This document shows, piece by piece, positions 37,423 to 45,300 of a DNA stretch of 64,000 nt. The stretch spans positions 1,302,001 through 1,366,000 of the forward strand of contig NZ_CP012559.1 in NCBI RefSeq assembly GCF_000831645.3, read 5' to 3'. The notes under the pieces are model-generated. The model searched no databases. It saw nothing but the letters and a program-made list of their open reading frames with translations, and had not been told where the DNA came from. The position numbers and the translations under genes are program-made. The stretch is from Companilactobacillus heilongjiangensis (GTDB taxonomy: Bacteria > Bacillota > Bacilli > Lactobacillales > Lactobacillaceae). The number at the start of each line of letters is the position of its first letter. Position 1 is the stretch's first letter.

Positions 37423-38643
37423 ATGGATAAAGCACAAAGACTGGGTGTTTTGGATGATTTAATTAAATTGGAAACGGTCAATGGTAACGAGGAAATCGTG
37501 GCCCATTACCTTAAGGATTTATTCGAAAAGAATGGTATTGAAACTGAAGTTAACAAATACGCCGATAATCGGATTAACCTTATTGCTACTATTAAAAAAG
37601 GTGACGGAAAATTCTTAGGTTTCACTGGTCATGAGGACGTTGTTGGTACAGTTGACAACGATAAGTGGAACTATGGTCCTTTCAATCCTAAACACATTGA
37701 CGGAAAAATCTTTGGTCGTGGCTCATCTGACATGAAAGGTGGACTAGCTGGAATGGCTATCGCCTTGATTGAATTGAACGAAGATCCTAACTTCAAAGGC
37801 AATATCAAATTTATTGCTACTGTTGGTGAAGAAGTCGGTGAGCTTGGTGCTGAAAAGCTTGCCAAAGAAGGATATGTTGACGATGTTAGTGCTTTAGTCG
37901 TTGGTGAACCAAGTAACTCATCATCACGTTTAGTTTTGGAAAAATTAGTTGGTGCTGGTCTCATTGAAACAAATGGTCAAAAACCAGAATCACGTATGGC
38001 AGCTTTTTGCGCTCATAAAGGTTCAGTAACTTACAAAGTTATTTCTCACGGTCGTGCCGCTCACAGTTCAATGCCTGAGGTCGGTATCAATGCCCTCGAT
38101 AACTTAGTTACTTACTACAATAAACAAGCTGATTACTTTAAGGATATTGTTAAAACCGAAGATGACGTTCTTGGTACAACTAAGCCTTCTGTAACAATTA
38201 TGAATGCTGGTAAACAAGAGAATACCATCCCTGATTACGCAGAAATGACTGTTAAAATCAGAACTATCCCTGAATATAACAATGACAAGATTATTGGTGA
38301 ATTAAAGGAAATGATCGACCAAATGAATCAAGCCAATCCAAGAATGAATTTGGAATTCCAACTATCAAGCAGCAACTGGCCTGTTAAGACTGATATTGAT
38401 TCTGACTTCATCAAGCTTGTTCGTGAAAGTTACAAGGATGTTTTAGGCATTAACATTTTGACTGTCGGTGCTCCCGGCGGTACAGATGCTTCTCAATTTA
38501 TTCAAGCTAATCAAAACTTAGATGTAGTTGTTGCCGGTCCTGGTAATGAATCAGCTCACCAAATCAATGAATTTGTCTTTGAAGATGATTACTTGAAGTA
38601 CATTGATATTTATAAAACCATTGCTACTAAATATTTTGGATAA
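37423..38643 (+). CDS. M20 family deacylase/peptidase (ArgE/DapE-like)
   Basis: A zinc-dependent amidohydrolase of the succinyl-diaminopimelate desuccinylase / acetylornithine deacetylase family. The 406-residue protein has the metal-site motifs GHEDVVG, GRGSSDMKGGLAGM (bridging Asp) and TVGEEVGELGAE (catalytic and ligand Glu), the dimerisation insert with GRAAHSSMPEVGINA, and APGGTDASQF near the C-terminus. No lysine or arginine biosynthesis gene is adjacent, so the substrate is uncertain; DapE-type use is the usual automatic call. Confidence 0.88.
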   Translation: MDKAQRLGVLDDLIKLETVNGNEEIVAHYLKDLFEKNGIETEVNKYADNRINLIATIKKGDGKFLGFTGHEDVVGTVDNDKWNYGPFNPKHIDGKIFGRGSSDMKGGLAGMAIALIELNEDPNFKGNIKFIATVGEEVGELGAEKLAKEGYVDDVSALVVGEPSNSSSRLVLEKLVGAGLIETNGQKPESRMAAFCAHKGSVTYKVISHGRAAHSSMPEVGINALDNLVTYYNKQADYFKDIVKTEDDVLGTTKPSVTIMNAGKQENTIPDYAEMTVKIRTIPEYNNDKIIGELKEMIDQMNQANPRMNLEFQLSSSNWPVKTDIDSDFIKLVRESYKDVLGINILTVGAPGGTDASQFIQANQNLDVVVAGPGNESAHQINEFVFEDDYLKYIDIYKTIATKYFG

Positions 38644-38673
38644 GTGATACATTATTTTAAGTTGAACATAATC

Positions 38674-38730
38674 AAATGCTAGATATTTTTCTGATTTATA
38701 CCAAGAAAAATACCTAGCATTTTTTATTTT
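38674..38730 (+). terminator. Terminator after the M20 gene
   Basis: The arms AAATGCTAGATATTTTTCT and AGAAAAATACCTAGCATTTT form a long hairpin followed by T. Confidence 0.85.
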
Positions 38731-38846
38731 CGATTCTATAACCAAACTTGGGAAAGACTCCGATTTAGGATTGCTGATAATATTTGCTTTAGGTGGAAGA
38801 AGCCATGTTTTGTCCAAAACTTTTTTGCAATAAAGTATCCTTACAT

Positions 38847-39029
38847 ACGTGTGGTGCTAGTTGACTTTTAACTATATCTAAAATTAATTTTAAAATCCAA
38901 ATATCCCCCTTATCCTATGGCTGTAATTATCAGTGACATTATAATATTGAAAGTTATTCACTATTGATTTAGAAACAAAGAATAAACCAGCCGGAAAGAG
39001 CAAGAGATTTTGGAGGCGGCCACCACGCA
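38847..39029 (+). repeat. Structured repeat copy 14 (deleted remnant with flanking direct repeat)
   Basis: The left end ACGTGTGGTGCTAGTTG is a perfect terminal repeat. The right part retains only AGCCGGAAAGAGCAAGAGAT and TGGAGGCGGC, like the ends of copy 15. All inner hairpins are gone. TATCCTTACAT flanks it at 38836-38846 and 39030-39040. It accounts for most of the 38644-39121 gap. Confidence 0.72.
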
Positions 39030-39121
39030 TATCCTTACATATTTGTAAGCAACCCGTAAGTAAATCAAATGTAAAAAAATGGTCAACTTTAATAATCTAG
39101 TCATAGGAGGAAAATTCACTT

Positions 39122-39508
39122 ATGAGAAAATTATTGAAATCACTATTTTTAACAATTTCTATTATCGGATTAGTTTACGTTGGTGCTTGTGTTTATACAA
39201 AGGATCGGACTGATGATTTTGCCCAATTAATGGGACAATTCAATTTTCTAGTTAAAGAAGAACCACGTTTTGTTAAAATTAACAATGCCAAGGGAAAAGA
39301 TGAAGACGGCTATGGAAATTACAACTACACCCTGACTAGCTACGACAAAGATGGTAATGAACATCCCATTAAATTCACTGGTATGGGCAAACTTAAACAA
39401 GGACACTTCCTGGAAGTTACTGCAAAGGGTGCTTACGTCATCACTTATAAAGAAGTTTTCAAAAATGACATGCCAACTAATGTGTACAACAAACTACAAA
39501 CCGAATAA
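39122..39508 (+). CDS. YxeA family protein
   Basis: A 128-residue protein of the YxeA/DUF1093 family, whose function is not established. An N-terminal hydrophobic segment (about 7-25, LFLTISIIGLVYVGACVY) is a signal peptide or single anchor. The rest is predicted outside: YTLTSYDKDGNEHPIKFTG is the typical core. AGGAGG lies upstream of the ATG. It is transcribed alone with a terminator. Confidence 0.82.
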   Translation: MRKLLKSLFLTISIIGLVYVGACVYTKDRTDDFAQLMGQFNFLVKEEPRFVKINNAKGKDEDGYGNYNYTLTSYDKDGNEHPIKFTGMGKLKQGHFLEVTAKGAYVITYKEVFKNDMPTNVYNKLQTE

Positions 39509-39512
39509 CCCC

Positions 39513-39563
39513 AAACTAAAAGACACCTTCGAAAATCATTTGATTTCTCAAAGGTGTCTTTTG
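39513..39563 (+). terminator. Terminator after the YxeA gene
   Basis: The arms AAAAGACACCTTCGAAA and TCTCAAAGGTGTCTTTT pair. It can also end the rib operon transcript from the opposite strand. Confidence 0.85.
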
Positions 39564-39599
39564 GCATCATCAAATTACTTTACTCTATCGAATATTACT

Positions 39600-40073
39600 T
39601 TATACCAACTCATCTATTTGAGCTTCAACACTAAGCATCTGCACAATTCCTGCAGCGCACTCAGTCCCTTTATTACCTGATTTACCTCCAGCACGATCAA
39701 TTGCTTGAGCTAAGGATTCAGTGGTCAAAACGCCAAACATAACGGGAACTGCCCCCTGTAAGGACACTTGACTCAATCCGGCTGCAGTTTCTTTGCAGAC
39801 ATAGTCATAATGATTCGTCTCACCTTTGATAACCGCCCCTAATGCAATTATCCCGTCGACTAAACCACTCTTTGATAATTTATTGACAACCCGAGCTAAT
39901 TCCAAGGCACCAGGTACATGGACAACTATAATTTGCTCAGAAGTAACCGCACTTTCTTGAAGCTTTTGAACTGCACCATTCAATAATGCATTAGTAACGA
40001 TACTGTTAAAATCTGCGACCACAATACCGATTTTCTTAGAACCATTAATTTGTTTAGTAGTAATTTCCTTCAT
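39600..40073 (-). CDS. ribH: 6,7-dimethyl-8-ribityllumazine synthase
   Basis: RibH condenses the pyrimidine intermediate with dihydroxybutanone phosphate to make ribityllumazine, the last intermediate before riboflavin. The 157-residue protein has VVADFN near the start, VPGALELARVV, GAVIKGETNHYDYVC (catalytic His) and FGVLTTESLAQAIDRAGG. It is the last gene of ribD-ribE-ribBA-ribH, 1 bp after ribBA. Confidence 0.97.
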   Translation of the reverse strand: MKEITTKQINGSKKIGIVVADFNSIVTNALLNGAVQKLQESAVTSEQIIVVHVPGALELARVVNKLSKSGLVDGIIALGAVIKGETNHYDYVCKETAAGLSQVSLQGAVPVMFGVLTTESLAQAIDRAGGKSGNKGTECAAGIVQMLSVEAQIDELV

Positions 40074-40074
40074 T

Positions 40075-41289
40075 TTAATTTACCTCACTCAATATATGAT
40101 GAAATTTCTTTTTTTTTGTTTTTAAATAATCTTGATTTTCCTTTGTTAAGCCCACTTCTAAGGGAATCCTTTGAACGACTTCGATTCCTGATTCTTGCAG
40201 TTGCTTGACCTTATCAGGATTATTAGTCATTAATTCTATTTGTTTAACCCCTTTAGATTTAAGGATTTCAGCGGCAAGATCATAGTGACGGGCATCTGCT
40301 GGCAAACCAAGTGCCTGATTTGCTTCAACCGTATCCAGCCCTGTATCTTGCAAATGATAGGCGCGCAATTTATTAGTTAAACCAATTCCACGACCTTCTT
40401 GTCGTAAATAAATCACCGCACCGCGGCCAGCTTGTTCAATTCTCCGTAATGATTCCCGCAATTGCGGACCACAATCACAACGAAGTGAACCAAGAACATC
40501 ACCCGTCAGACATTCACTGTGAACGCGCACTAATAATGGCTCCTTACCAGTAATATCACCTTTAGAAATCAATAAGTTTGGTTCCTTTTCTCCATCTCCA
40601 AATGCTTGTAACTGAAAATGTCCATAAGCTGTTGGCAAGTCAACAGTTGCATATGGTTTAATCTGTGCATTTTCCTGAAACTCTCGATACTTTAAAATAT
40701 CGTTAATAGTCAAAAAAATGAGCTTATTTTGTTTGGCAAATAATTGTAAATCTTTTGTCCTCGCCATGTGACCATCTTCTTTAACAATCTCACAAATATA
40801 GGCCACTGGTGTAGCTCCAGCAAGTTTGGCCAAATCAACCGCCGCTTCAGTGTGTCCGCCACGAGTTTTGACCCCGCCATCTTTCGCAATGAGTGGAAAA
40901 ATATGCCCTGGATGATAAAATCTGTCCCAATTACTTGTCGGGTCAGCTAAAGTCTTGATCGTATCGGCACGGTCATAAGCTGAGATTCCTGTCATAGTTG
41001 TTTTAGCATCCAAACTAACCGTGAAGGCCGTTCCAAAGGCATCTGTCCCGTGGGAAATCATTGGTTCCAGAGACAATCTTTGTGCTACTTGTTGACTCAT
41101 CGGAACACACAACAATCCTTTAGCCTGACTGATCATTTGATTAACTGTATAAGGTGTCGCAAAGTCAGCCAACCCAACCATATCTCCTTCACCTTCGCGA
41201 TCAACGGCATCAGCGACAACTACTAATTGTCCTTGTTTTAAAGCTTTGATTGCTGACTCAACTCTTTGAATATACTCATCTTTACTCAT
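40075..41289 (-). CDS. ribBA: Bifunctional DHBP synthase / GTP cyclohydrolase II
   Basis: The N-terminal half makes 3,4-dihydroxy-2-butanone 4-phosphate (DREGEGDMVGLADFATP, RGGHTEAAVDL). The C-terminal half opens the GTP ring (VRVHSECLTGDVLGSLRCDCG zinc site, RQEGRGIGLTNKLRAY). The 404-residue length is normal for RibBA. ATG 41289 with GAGGTAG upstream is preferred over TTG 41295. It overlaps the end of ribE by 8 bp. Confidence 0.97.
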   Translation of the reverse strand: MSKDEYIQRVESAIKALKQGQLVVVADAVDREGEGDMVGLADFATPYTVNQMISQAKGLLCVPMSQQVAQRLSLEPMISHGTDAFGTAFTVSLDAKTTMTGISAYDRADTIKTLADPTSNWDRFYHPGHIFPLIAKDGGVKTRGGHTEAAVDLAKLAGATPVAYICEIVKEDGHMARTKDLQLFAKQNKLIFLTINDILKYREFQENAQIKPYATVDLPTAYGHFQLQAFGDGEKEPNLLISKGDITGKEPLLVRVHSECLTGDVLGSLRCDCGPQLRESLRRIEQAGRGAVIYLRQEGRGIGLTNKLRAYHLQDTGLDTVEANQALGLPADARHYDLAAEILKSKGVKQIELMTNNPDKVKQLQESGIEVVQRIPLEVGLTKENQDYLKTKKKKFHHILSEVN

Positions 41290-41887
41290 AGTCAACTACC
41301 TCATTATTCATTTTCACGACATATTTACCTAAGATATCAGTCTCAATATTTACTTTTTCTCCGGATTTCAATTGTCCTAAGATTGTTTCCTTTAATGTGT
41401 AAGGAATCAAGGCTACTTGAAACCAGTCTGATCCAACAGAAACAACCGTTAAGCTGACACCGTCTATTCCAATGGAACCTTTTTCGACAATAAATGGCAT
41501 TTGGCTAGAATCTATTTTAAAAGTAAATACCTTGGAACTCGACTGTTCTTCAATTTTAGTTACTACAGCTGTCGTATCCACGTGTCCTAAGAGAAAATGG
41601 CCATTCAAGCGTTCCGTCACTTGTAAAGTCGGTTCTAAGTTAACTAAACTGTTCAATTGCAGCTCATCGAAAGTAGTTCTCTTTAAAGTTTCTGGCATGG
41701 CATCAACCCAGAAGTCGTTATTTTGAAATTTAGTAATCGTTAAACATACTCCGTTGATCGAAATACTTTCACCAATTGCAAAATTCTCAGGGTCAATCAA
41801 TGATGATGCAATTCTAATTTGTTCAGTTCCATGATTATCTTGCAGTTGCACGATTTTTCCTTGTCCTTTGACGATCCCTGTAAACAT
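41282..41887 (-). CDS. ribE: Riboflavin synthase alpha chain
   Basis: This enzyme dismutates two ribityllumazines into riboflavin and a pyrimidine. From ATG 41887 it is 201 residues with the classic start MFTGIVKGQGKIV and two lumazine-binding repeats (SINGVCLTI in the first, GIDGVSLTV in the second; GHFLLGHVDTTA between). The frame upstream to 41983 lies inside ribD and is rejected. The ATG overlaps the ribD stop (TGATG). Confidence 0.97.
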   Translation of the reverse strand: MFTGIVKGQGKIVQLQDNHGTEQIRIASSLIDPENFAIGESISINGVCLTITKFQNNDFWVDAMPETLKRTTFDELQLNSLVNLEPTLQVTERLNGHFLLGHVDTTAVVTKIEEQSSSKVFTFKIDSSQMPFIVEKGSIGIDGVSLTVVSVGSDWFQVALIPYTLKETILGQLKSGEKVNIETDILGKYVVKMNNEVVDYE

Positions 41888-42933
41888 CAATACACCCTCT
41901 TTGCGGAAATTTTTATATCTGATCCTAATGGAGTAATTTGTTTGAGCTCGAAATTCATCATCTCGGAAATTCCTGGTCCCCAAATACTTGGTAACCCAGT
42001 TCCCCCAATCAACTTCGGTGCAATATAGACAATTAAATTATCGACTAAATTACTTTTAACAAAGTTGGCATGAATATGACTGCCGCCTTCAATCAACAAA
42101 GATTGAATTCCTTGTTGGGTCAAAAAATCAATAATTTTTCGTGGCGTCCAAACTTCATCAACTAAAACGTGAATGTTTTCTGGTAAAACTTGTTCATTTT
42201 TGTGATTAGTCAAAATATAGATGGGACCCTTTGACTGAAAAATGGCTTGTTGTAAATCTAATTTTTGAGCATTATGAATCAATACAATCCTAAAAGGTGG
42301 AAATGCTGGATTCGACCGTATTGTTAATTTAGGATCATCAACTTTCAAAGTGTTTTCGCCAATCAAGATGGCTTGGTTCATCTGTCGTAATTTTTGAGTA
42401 TCTTGAAAAGTATCCTTGCCAGTTAACATAGTACGATAGCCATCTTTTTGATTGATTTTTCCATCCAATGACATGGCATACTTCAAAGTAATGAGTGGCC
42501 GCTGATTTTGAAAATAAAAATTATAAGCTAGATTCAGTGACTCACTATTATCCAAATTAGTTACTTGAATATTATGCTGTTTCAGACGTTCAACACTTTT
42601 TCCCGCAACCAGTGGATTAGGATCAATTTGGCCAATAACTACGCGCTTAAATCCCAGTTCAATTATTTTATTGACGCATGGTGGTGTCTTTCCTTGATGG
42701 CTACAAGGTTCTAAGGTCACATAAATCGTCGCTCCAGTGCCCTCTTTCTCATTTTTTAAATGACTAATGGCATCAATTTCAGCATGATTCTCACCAAAAC
42801 GATGGTGATAACCTTTCGCTAAAATCTGACCATTTTTAACAATAACCGCACCAACTAAAGGATTTTGCCAAGTCTGGCCCAATCCTTTTTTTGCTTGGTT
42901 TATTGCTATTTCTAAATACTGCTGATCTGTCAA
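41887..42933 (-). CDS. ribD: Bifunctional riboflavin deaminase/reductase RibD
   Basis: RibD deaminates and then reduces the early pyrimidine intermediate. The 348-residue protein has the zinc deaminase domain (NHAEIDAI, EPCSHQGKTPPC) and a C-terminal NADPH reductase domain (LKYAMSLDGKI, LLIEGGSHIHANF). It is the first gene of the operon and follows the FMN riboswitch and its terminator. Confidence 0.97.
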   Translation of the reverse strand: MTDQQYLEIAINQAKKGLGQTWQNPLVGAVIVKNGQILAKGYHHRFGENHAEIDAISHLKNEKEGTGATIYVTLEPCSHQGKTPPCVNKIIELGFKRVVIGQIDPNPLVAGKSVERLKQHNIQVTNLDNSESLNLAYNFYFQNQRPLITLKYAMSLDGKINQKDGYRTMLTGKDTFQDTQKLRQMNQAILIGENTLKVDDPKLTIRSNPAFPPFRIVLIHNAQKLDLQQAIFQSKGPIYILTNHKNEQVLPENIHVLVDEVWTPRKIIDFLTQQGIQSLLIEGGSHIHANFVKSNLVDNLIVYIAPKLIGGTGLPSIWGPGISEMMNFELKQITPLGSDIKISAKRVY

Positions 42934-42944
42934 TCTTATTCACC

Positions 42945-42979
42945 CCAAAAAAAAGGTCCCGCAAAAATGCGGGGCCCCA
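42945..42979 (-). terminator. Riboswitch expression-platform terminator
   Basis: On the minus strand GGCCCCGCATT / TTTTGCGGGACC is followed by eight T, between the FMN aptamer and ribD. It is the likely FMN-controlled terminator. Confidence 0.88.
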
Positions 42980-43057
42980 TTATTTTTATTAAGCCAAATA
43001 AGACTTCTTTCGAAGACAATCTTAAATAAACGTACTGAGTACGAAAAAATCTTATTT

Positions 43058-43186
43058 TTCTTCTCCCATCCAGACTATACTGTCGGTTCCAGACTCACAC
43101 TGGATCCACCGCAAAACGCGGGTCACGGACTTCAACTTTTAGTTGTTACCGTCGGTCGGGAATTACACCCTGCCCCGAAGAAATCA
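43058..43186 (-). promoter_or_regulatory. FMN riboswitch (RFN element)
   Basis: On the minus strand the conserved RFN blocks appear in order: CTTCGGGGCAGGGTG, AATTCCCGACCGACGGT, AAGTCCGTGACCCG, GGTGGATCCAGTGTGA, CTGGAACCGACAGTA and AGTCTGGATGGGAGA. Binding of FMN favours the downstream terminator and lowers rib expression. Confidence 0.97.
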
Positions 43187-43206
43187 TTATTCAGTTTTCA
43201 AAAGCG

Positions 43207-43235
43207 ATATTATCATAGTAAAAATATAATTGCAA
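43207..43235 (-). promoter_or_regulatory. Candidate promoter of the rib operon
   Basis: The -35 TTGCAA (43230-43235) and -10 TAATAT (43207-43212) are 17 bp apart on the minus strand, placing the start about 15 bp before the FMN aptamer. Repeat copy 15 begins directly upstream of the -35. Confidence 0.5.
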
Positions 43236-43433
43236 TGCGAGTTATTTAAATATGCCACCTCCAAGAGCAAGAAATCAGGTCGCTATGGGAACCGACAAAA
43301 GCCGAGGTCTTTTGTCTCGATTTTGAACCTCGCACAAATCACGAGTTTCAAAAGTCGTTCCGTGGTGTAAGCACTAAAGTGCTAACGCCACCTGCACAGC
43401 GACCTGATTTCTTGCTCTTTCCGGCTAGTTCAT
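43236..43433 (-). repeat. Structured repeat copy 15 (third outer-stem type)
   Basis: The outer arms AAGAGCAAGAAATCAGGTCGC and GCGACCTGATTTCTTGCTCTT are perfectly complementary and unlike types A and B. Inside are P3-, P2- and P1-like hairpins; P1 is GTGGTGTAAGCACTAAAGTG with its partner. It is the last copy in the window. The 43434-43599 stretch after it has no supported feature. Confidence 0.85.
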
Positions 43434-43599
43434 TATTCGTTTTTGGATTAATATTAAACAACTTTGAGTATTATTTTGCCGTTAATGAATAAAATTACAG
43501 GATATAGAGTATATTCTGAATCTTTTGTTTTTAAAAATTATTTCAATTCCATAATCAAAAAATAAACTAGTGGTACCTAGTGGACCAAAGTCCGTAGAT

Positions 43600-44160
43600 T
43601 TAACGTTCATGAAAGGCTTTATAACCACTTTCCACAAAATAATTCATTAATTTTACATCGTGTTTCCAGTCGGCTGTTCTTTGCCAATGATGTTGATAAT
43701 TTACGTAAAATGAACCGCGTAAAGTGTATTGAAACATCAAATCAGCATCTTTTTGATTGAGATTAGTCTTCTTCATATTATCTGGAATCATTCTGTCCTT
43801 TTCATGTGAATAAATTCGACCGATAATATATTCGGTCAAATTAGAGTCCATGAACAAAGCCTGATATTTACTTGACTTAGCAACTCTTTGACATGCTGGA
43901 ATAAATGACTCATCGTTAAATGGTCCATTTTCAGAAACTAACTGAAAATCAAGTGCATCCTCTAATACCTCATTTAACACTGCGGTTATATTGTCAAAAT
44001 GCAAGTAAAAGGTCGTTCGTGTAATATCGGCTCTTCGACATAACTTTGCTACAGTTATTTTTGAATATCCATTCTCTTCAACTAATTTCAAAATTGAATC
44101 CTTCACTATTTGTACGGTATACAAGGTTCTACGATCAATTTTTCTGTTTATATTTGTCAT
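43600..44160 (-). CDS. TetR family transcriptional regulator
   Basis: The 186-residue protein has an N-terminal TetR helix-turn-helix (about 8-55): IVKDSILKLVEENGYSKITVAKLCRRADITRTTFYLHF. The ligand domain follows without recognisable specificity. ATG 44160 has GGAG 6 bases upstream; in-frame starts at 44172 and 44205 are possible but worse placed. It is divergent from the sirtuin pair 160 bp away and is the obvious candidate to regulate it. Confidence 0.85.
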   Translation of the reverse strand: MTNINRKIDRRTLYTVQIVKDSILKLVEENGYSKITVAKLCRRADITRTTFYLHFDNITAVLNEVLEDALDFQLVSENGPFNDESFIPACQRVAKSSKYQALFMDSNLTEYIIGRIYSHEKDRMIPDNMKKTNLNQKDADLMFQYTLRGSFYVNYQHHWQRTADWKHDVKLMNYFVESGYKAFHER

Positions 44161-44319
44161 TTTAAACTCCATTACACTTTCCCAGTTATGTTCAAAAAAA
44201 TACAATTTTATAATAACTGTTCTTAACTTTTATTTCCCATTAGTTAAAATAAACTTTATTAATTTCGTTACACCGTGTCAAGAATTTAATTAATAAACAA
44301 CTTTTTGGAGGAAATCTTC

Positions 44320-45300
44320 ATGACTTTTTATGAACGACTAGTTTTACAAGCACAACAAAGTTTTCAAAGTAACTATTCCACCTATGCGCAAGGAAAGACG
44401 CCAATAAAATTAAGCACTAAACAACCTGAAAAATATGAAACACAAATTGAGCAATTTAGCAAAATGCTTAACGATGCAGAATATGTTGTAATCGGCGGTG
44501 CATCAGGATTATCAGCTGCTGGCGGTGGTGATTTCTATTACACTGATACGCCATCATTTTATGAAACTTTCGGAAAGTTTTCAGAGAAATATGGTTTTAA
44601 AGGTGCTTTCGCTGGTATGCAATATCCCTTCCCTAATCGTGAAACTTACTGGGGATATTTAGCAACATTTTTACATACAACTTTGAACGCCCAAATCAGA
44701 CAACCGTATCAAGATCTAGCAGCAATTTTACAAGATAAAGATTTTGATATTGTAACTACTAATCAGGATACACAATTTATAAAAGAATTTGACGAGACTA
44801 CAGTTTCTGAAATTCAGGGAGATCACCGCTTCTTTCAATGTTCTAACGCTTGTACCGATGATGTTTGGGATGCAACTAAATCAATCGATCAAATGATTCA
44901 AGCTATGGGTGATGACACTCAGATACCGACTGACTTAATTCCCCATTGTCCACACTGTGGTGCCGAAGCGTTCCCCTGGGTTCGTGGCTATGGTAATTTT
45001 TTGGAAGGAAAAAAATACCAAGAAGAATATACTAAGATTTCCAATGCACTGCTAAGTCATCAAGGAGCAAAGACATTATTCATTGAACTGGGGGTTGGGC
45101 GTATGACACCTACGTTCATTCAAGAACCCTTCTGGACTTTAAGCTACAATTTACCAAACGCTAGTTATATTTCCGTAAATCATGACAATGCCTTTTTACC
45201 TGAACAACTAGAAAACAAAGGTTTAGCCATGCAAAACGATACTGCTAAAGTATTACACGACGTAAGAAATCAGTTAGTCGAGGCTAAAAATGACAAGTAA
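44320..45300 (+). CDS. Class M-like sirtuin (SIR2 family)
   Basis: SIR2 proteins use NAD+ to remove acyl groups or transfer ADP-ribose. The 326-residue protein has the NAD site VIGGASGLSAAGGGDFYY, VTTNQDTQF, IQGDHRFFQCSNAC, the zinc-type CPHCGAEAFPWVR, and IELGVGRMTPTFIQEPFW. This layout resembles SirTM enzymes of streptococci and lactobacilli, which ADP-ribosylate a lipoylated GcvH-like carrier; that comparison is from memory. ATG 44320 has GGAGG upstream; the TTG at 44305 lies inside that site. No macrodomain, GcvH-like or lipoate ligase gene is next to it. It overlaps the next gene by 11 bp. Confidence 0.88.
   Translation: MTFYERLVLQAQQSFQSNYSTYAQGKTPIKLSTKQPEKYETQIEQFSKMLNDAEYVVIGGASGLSAAGGGDFYYTDTPSFYETFGKFSEKYGFKGAFAGMQYPFPNRETYWGYLATFLHTTLNAQIRQPYQDLAAILQDKDFDIVTTNQDTQFIKEFDETTVSEIQGDHRFFQCSNACTDDVWDATKSIDQMIQAMGDDTQIPTDLIPHCPHCGAEAFPWVRGYGNFLEGKKYQEEYTKISNALLSHQGAKTLFIELGVGRMTPTFIQEPFWTLSYNLPNASYISVNHDNAFLPEQLENKGLAMQNDTAKVLHDVRNQLVEAKNDK

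Noticed and set aside
661-43433. CRISPR array as an explanation for the many repeats
   Set aside because: Copies are about 200 bp, kilobases apart, in both orientations and highly structured. There are no short regular repeats with spacers and no cas genes.
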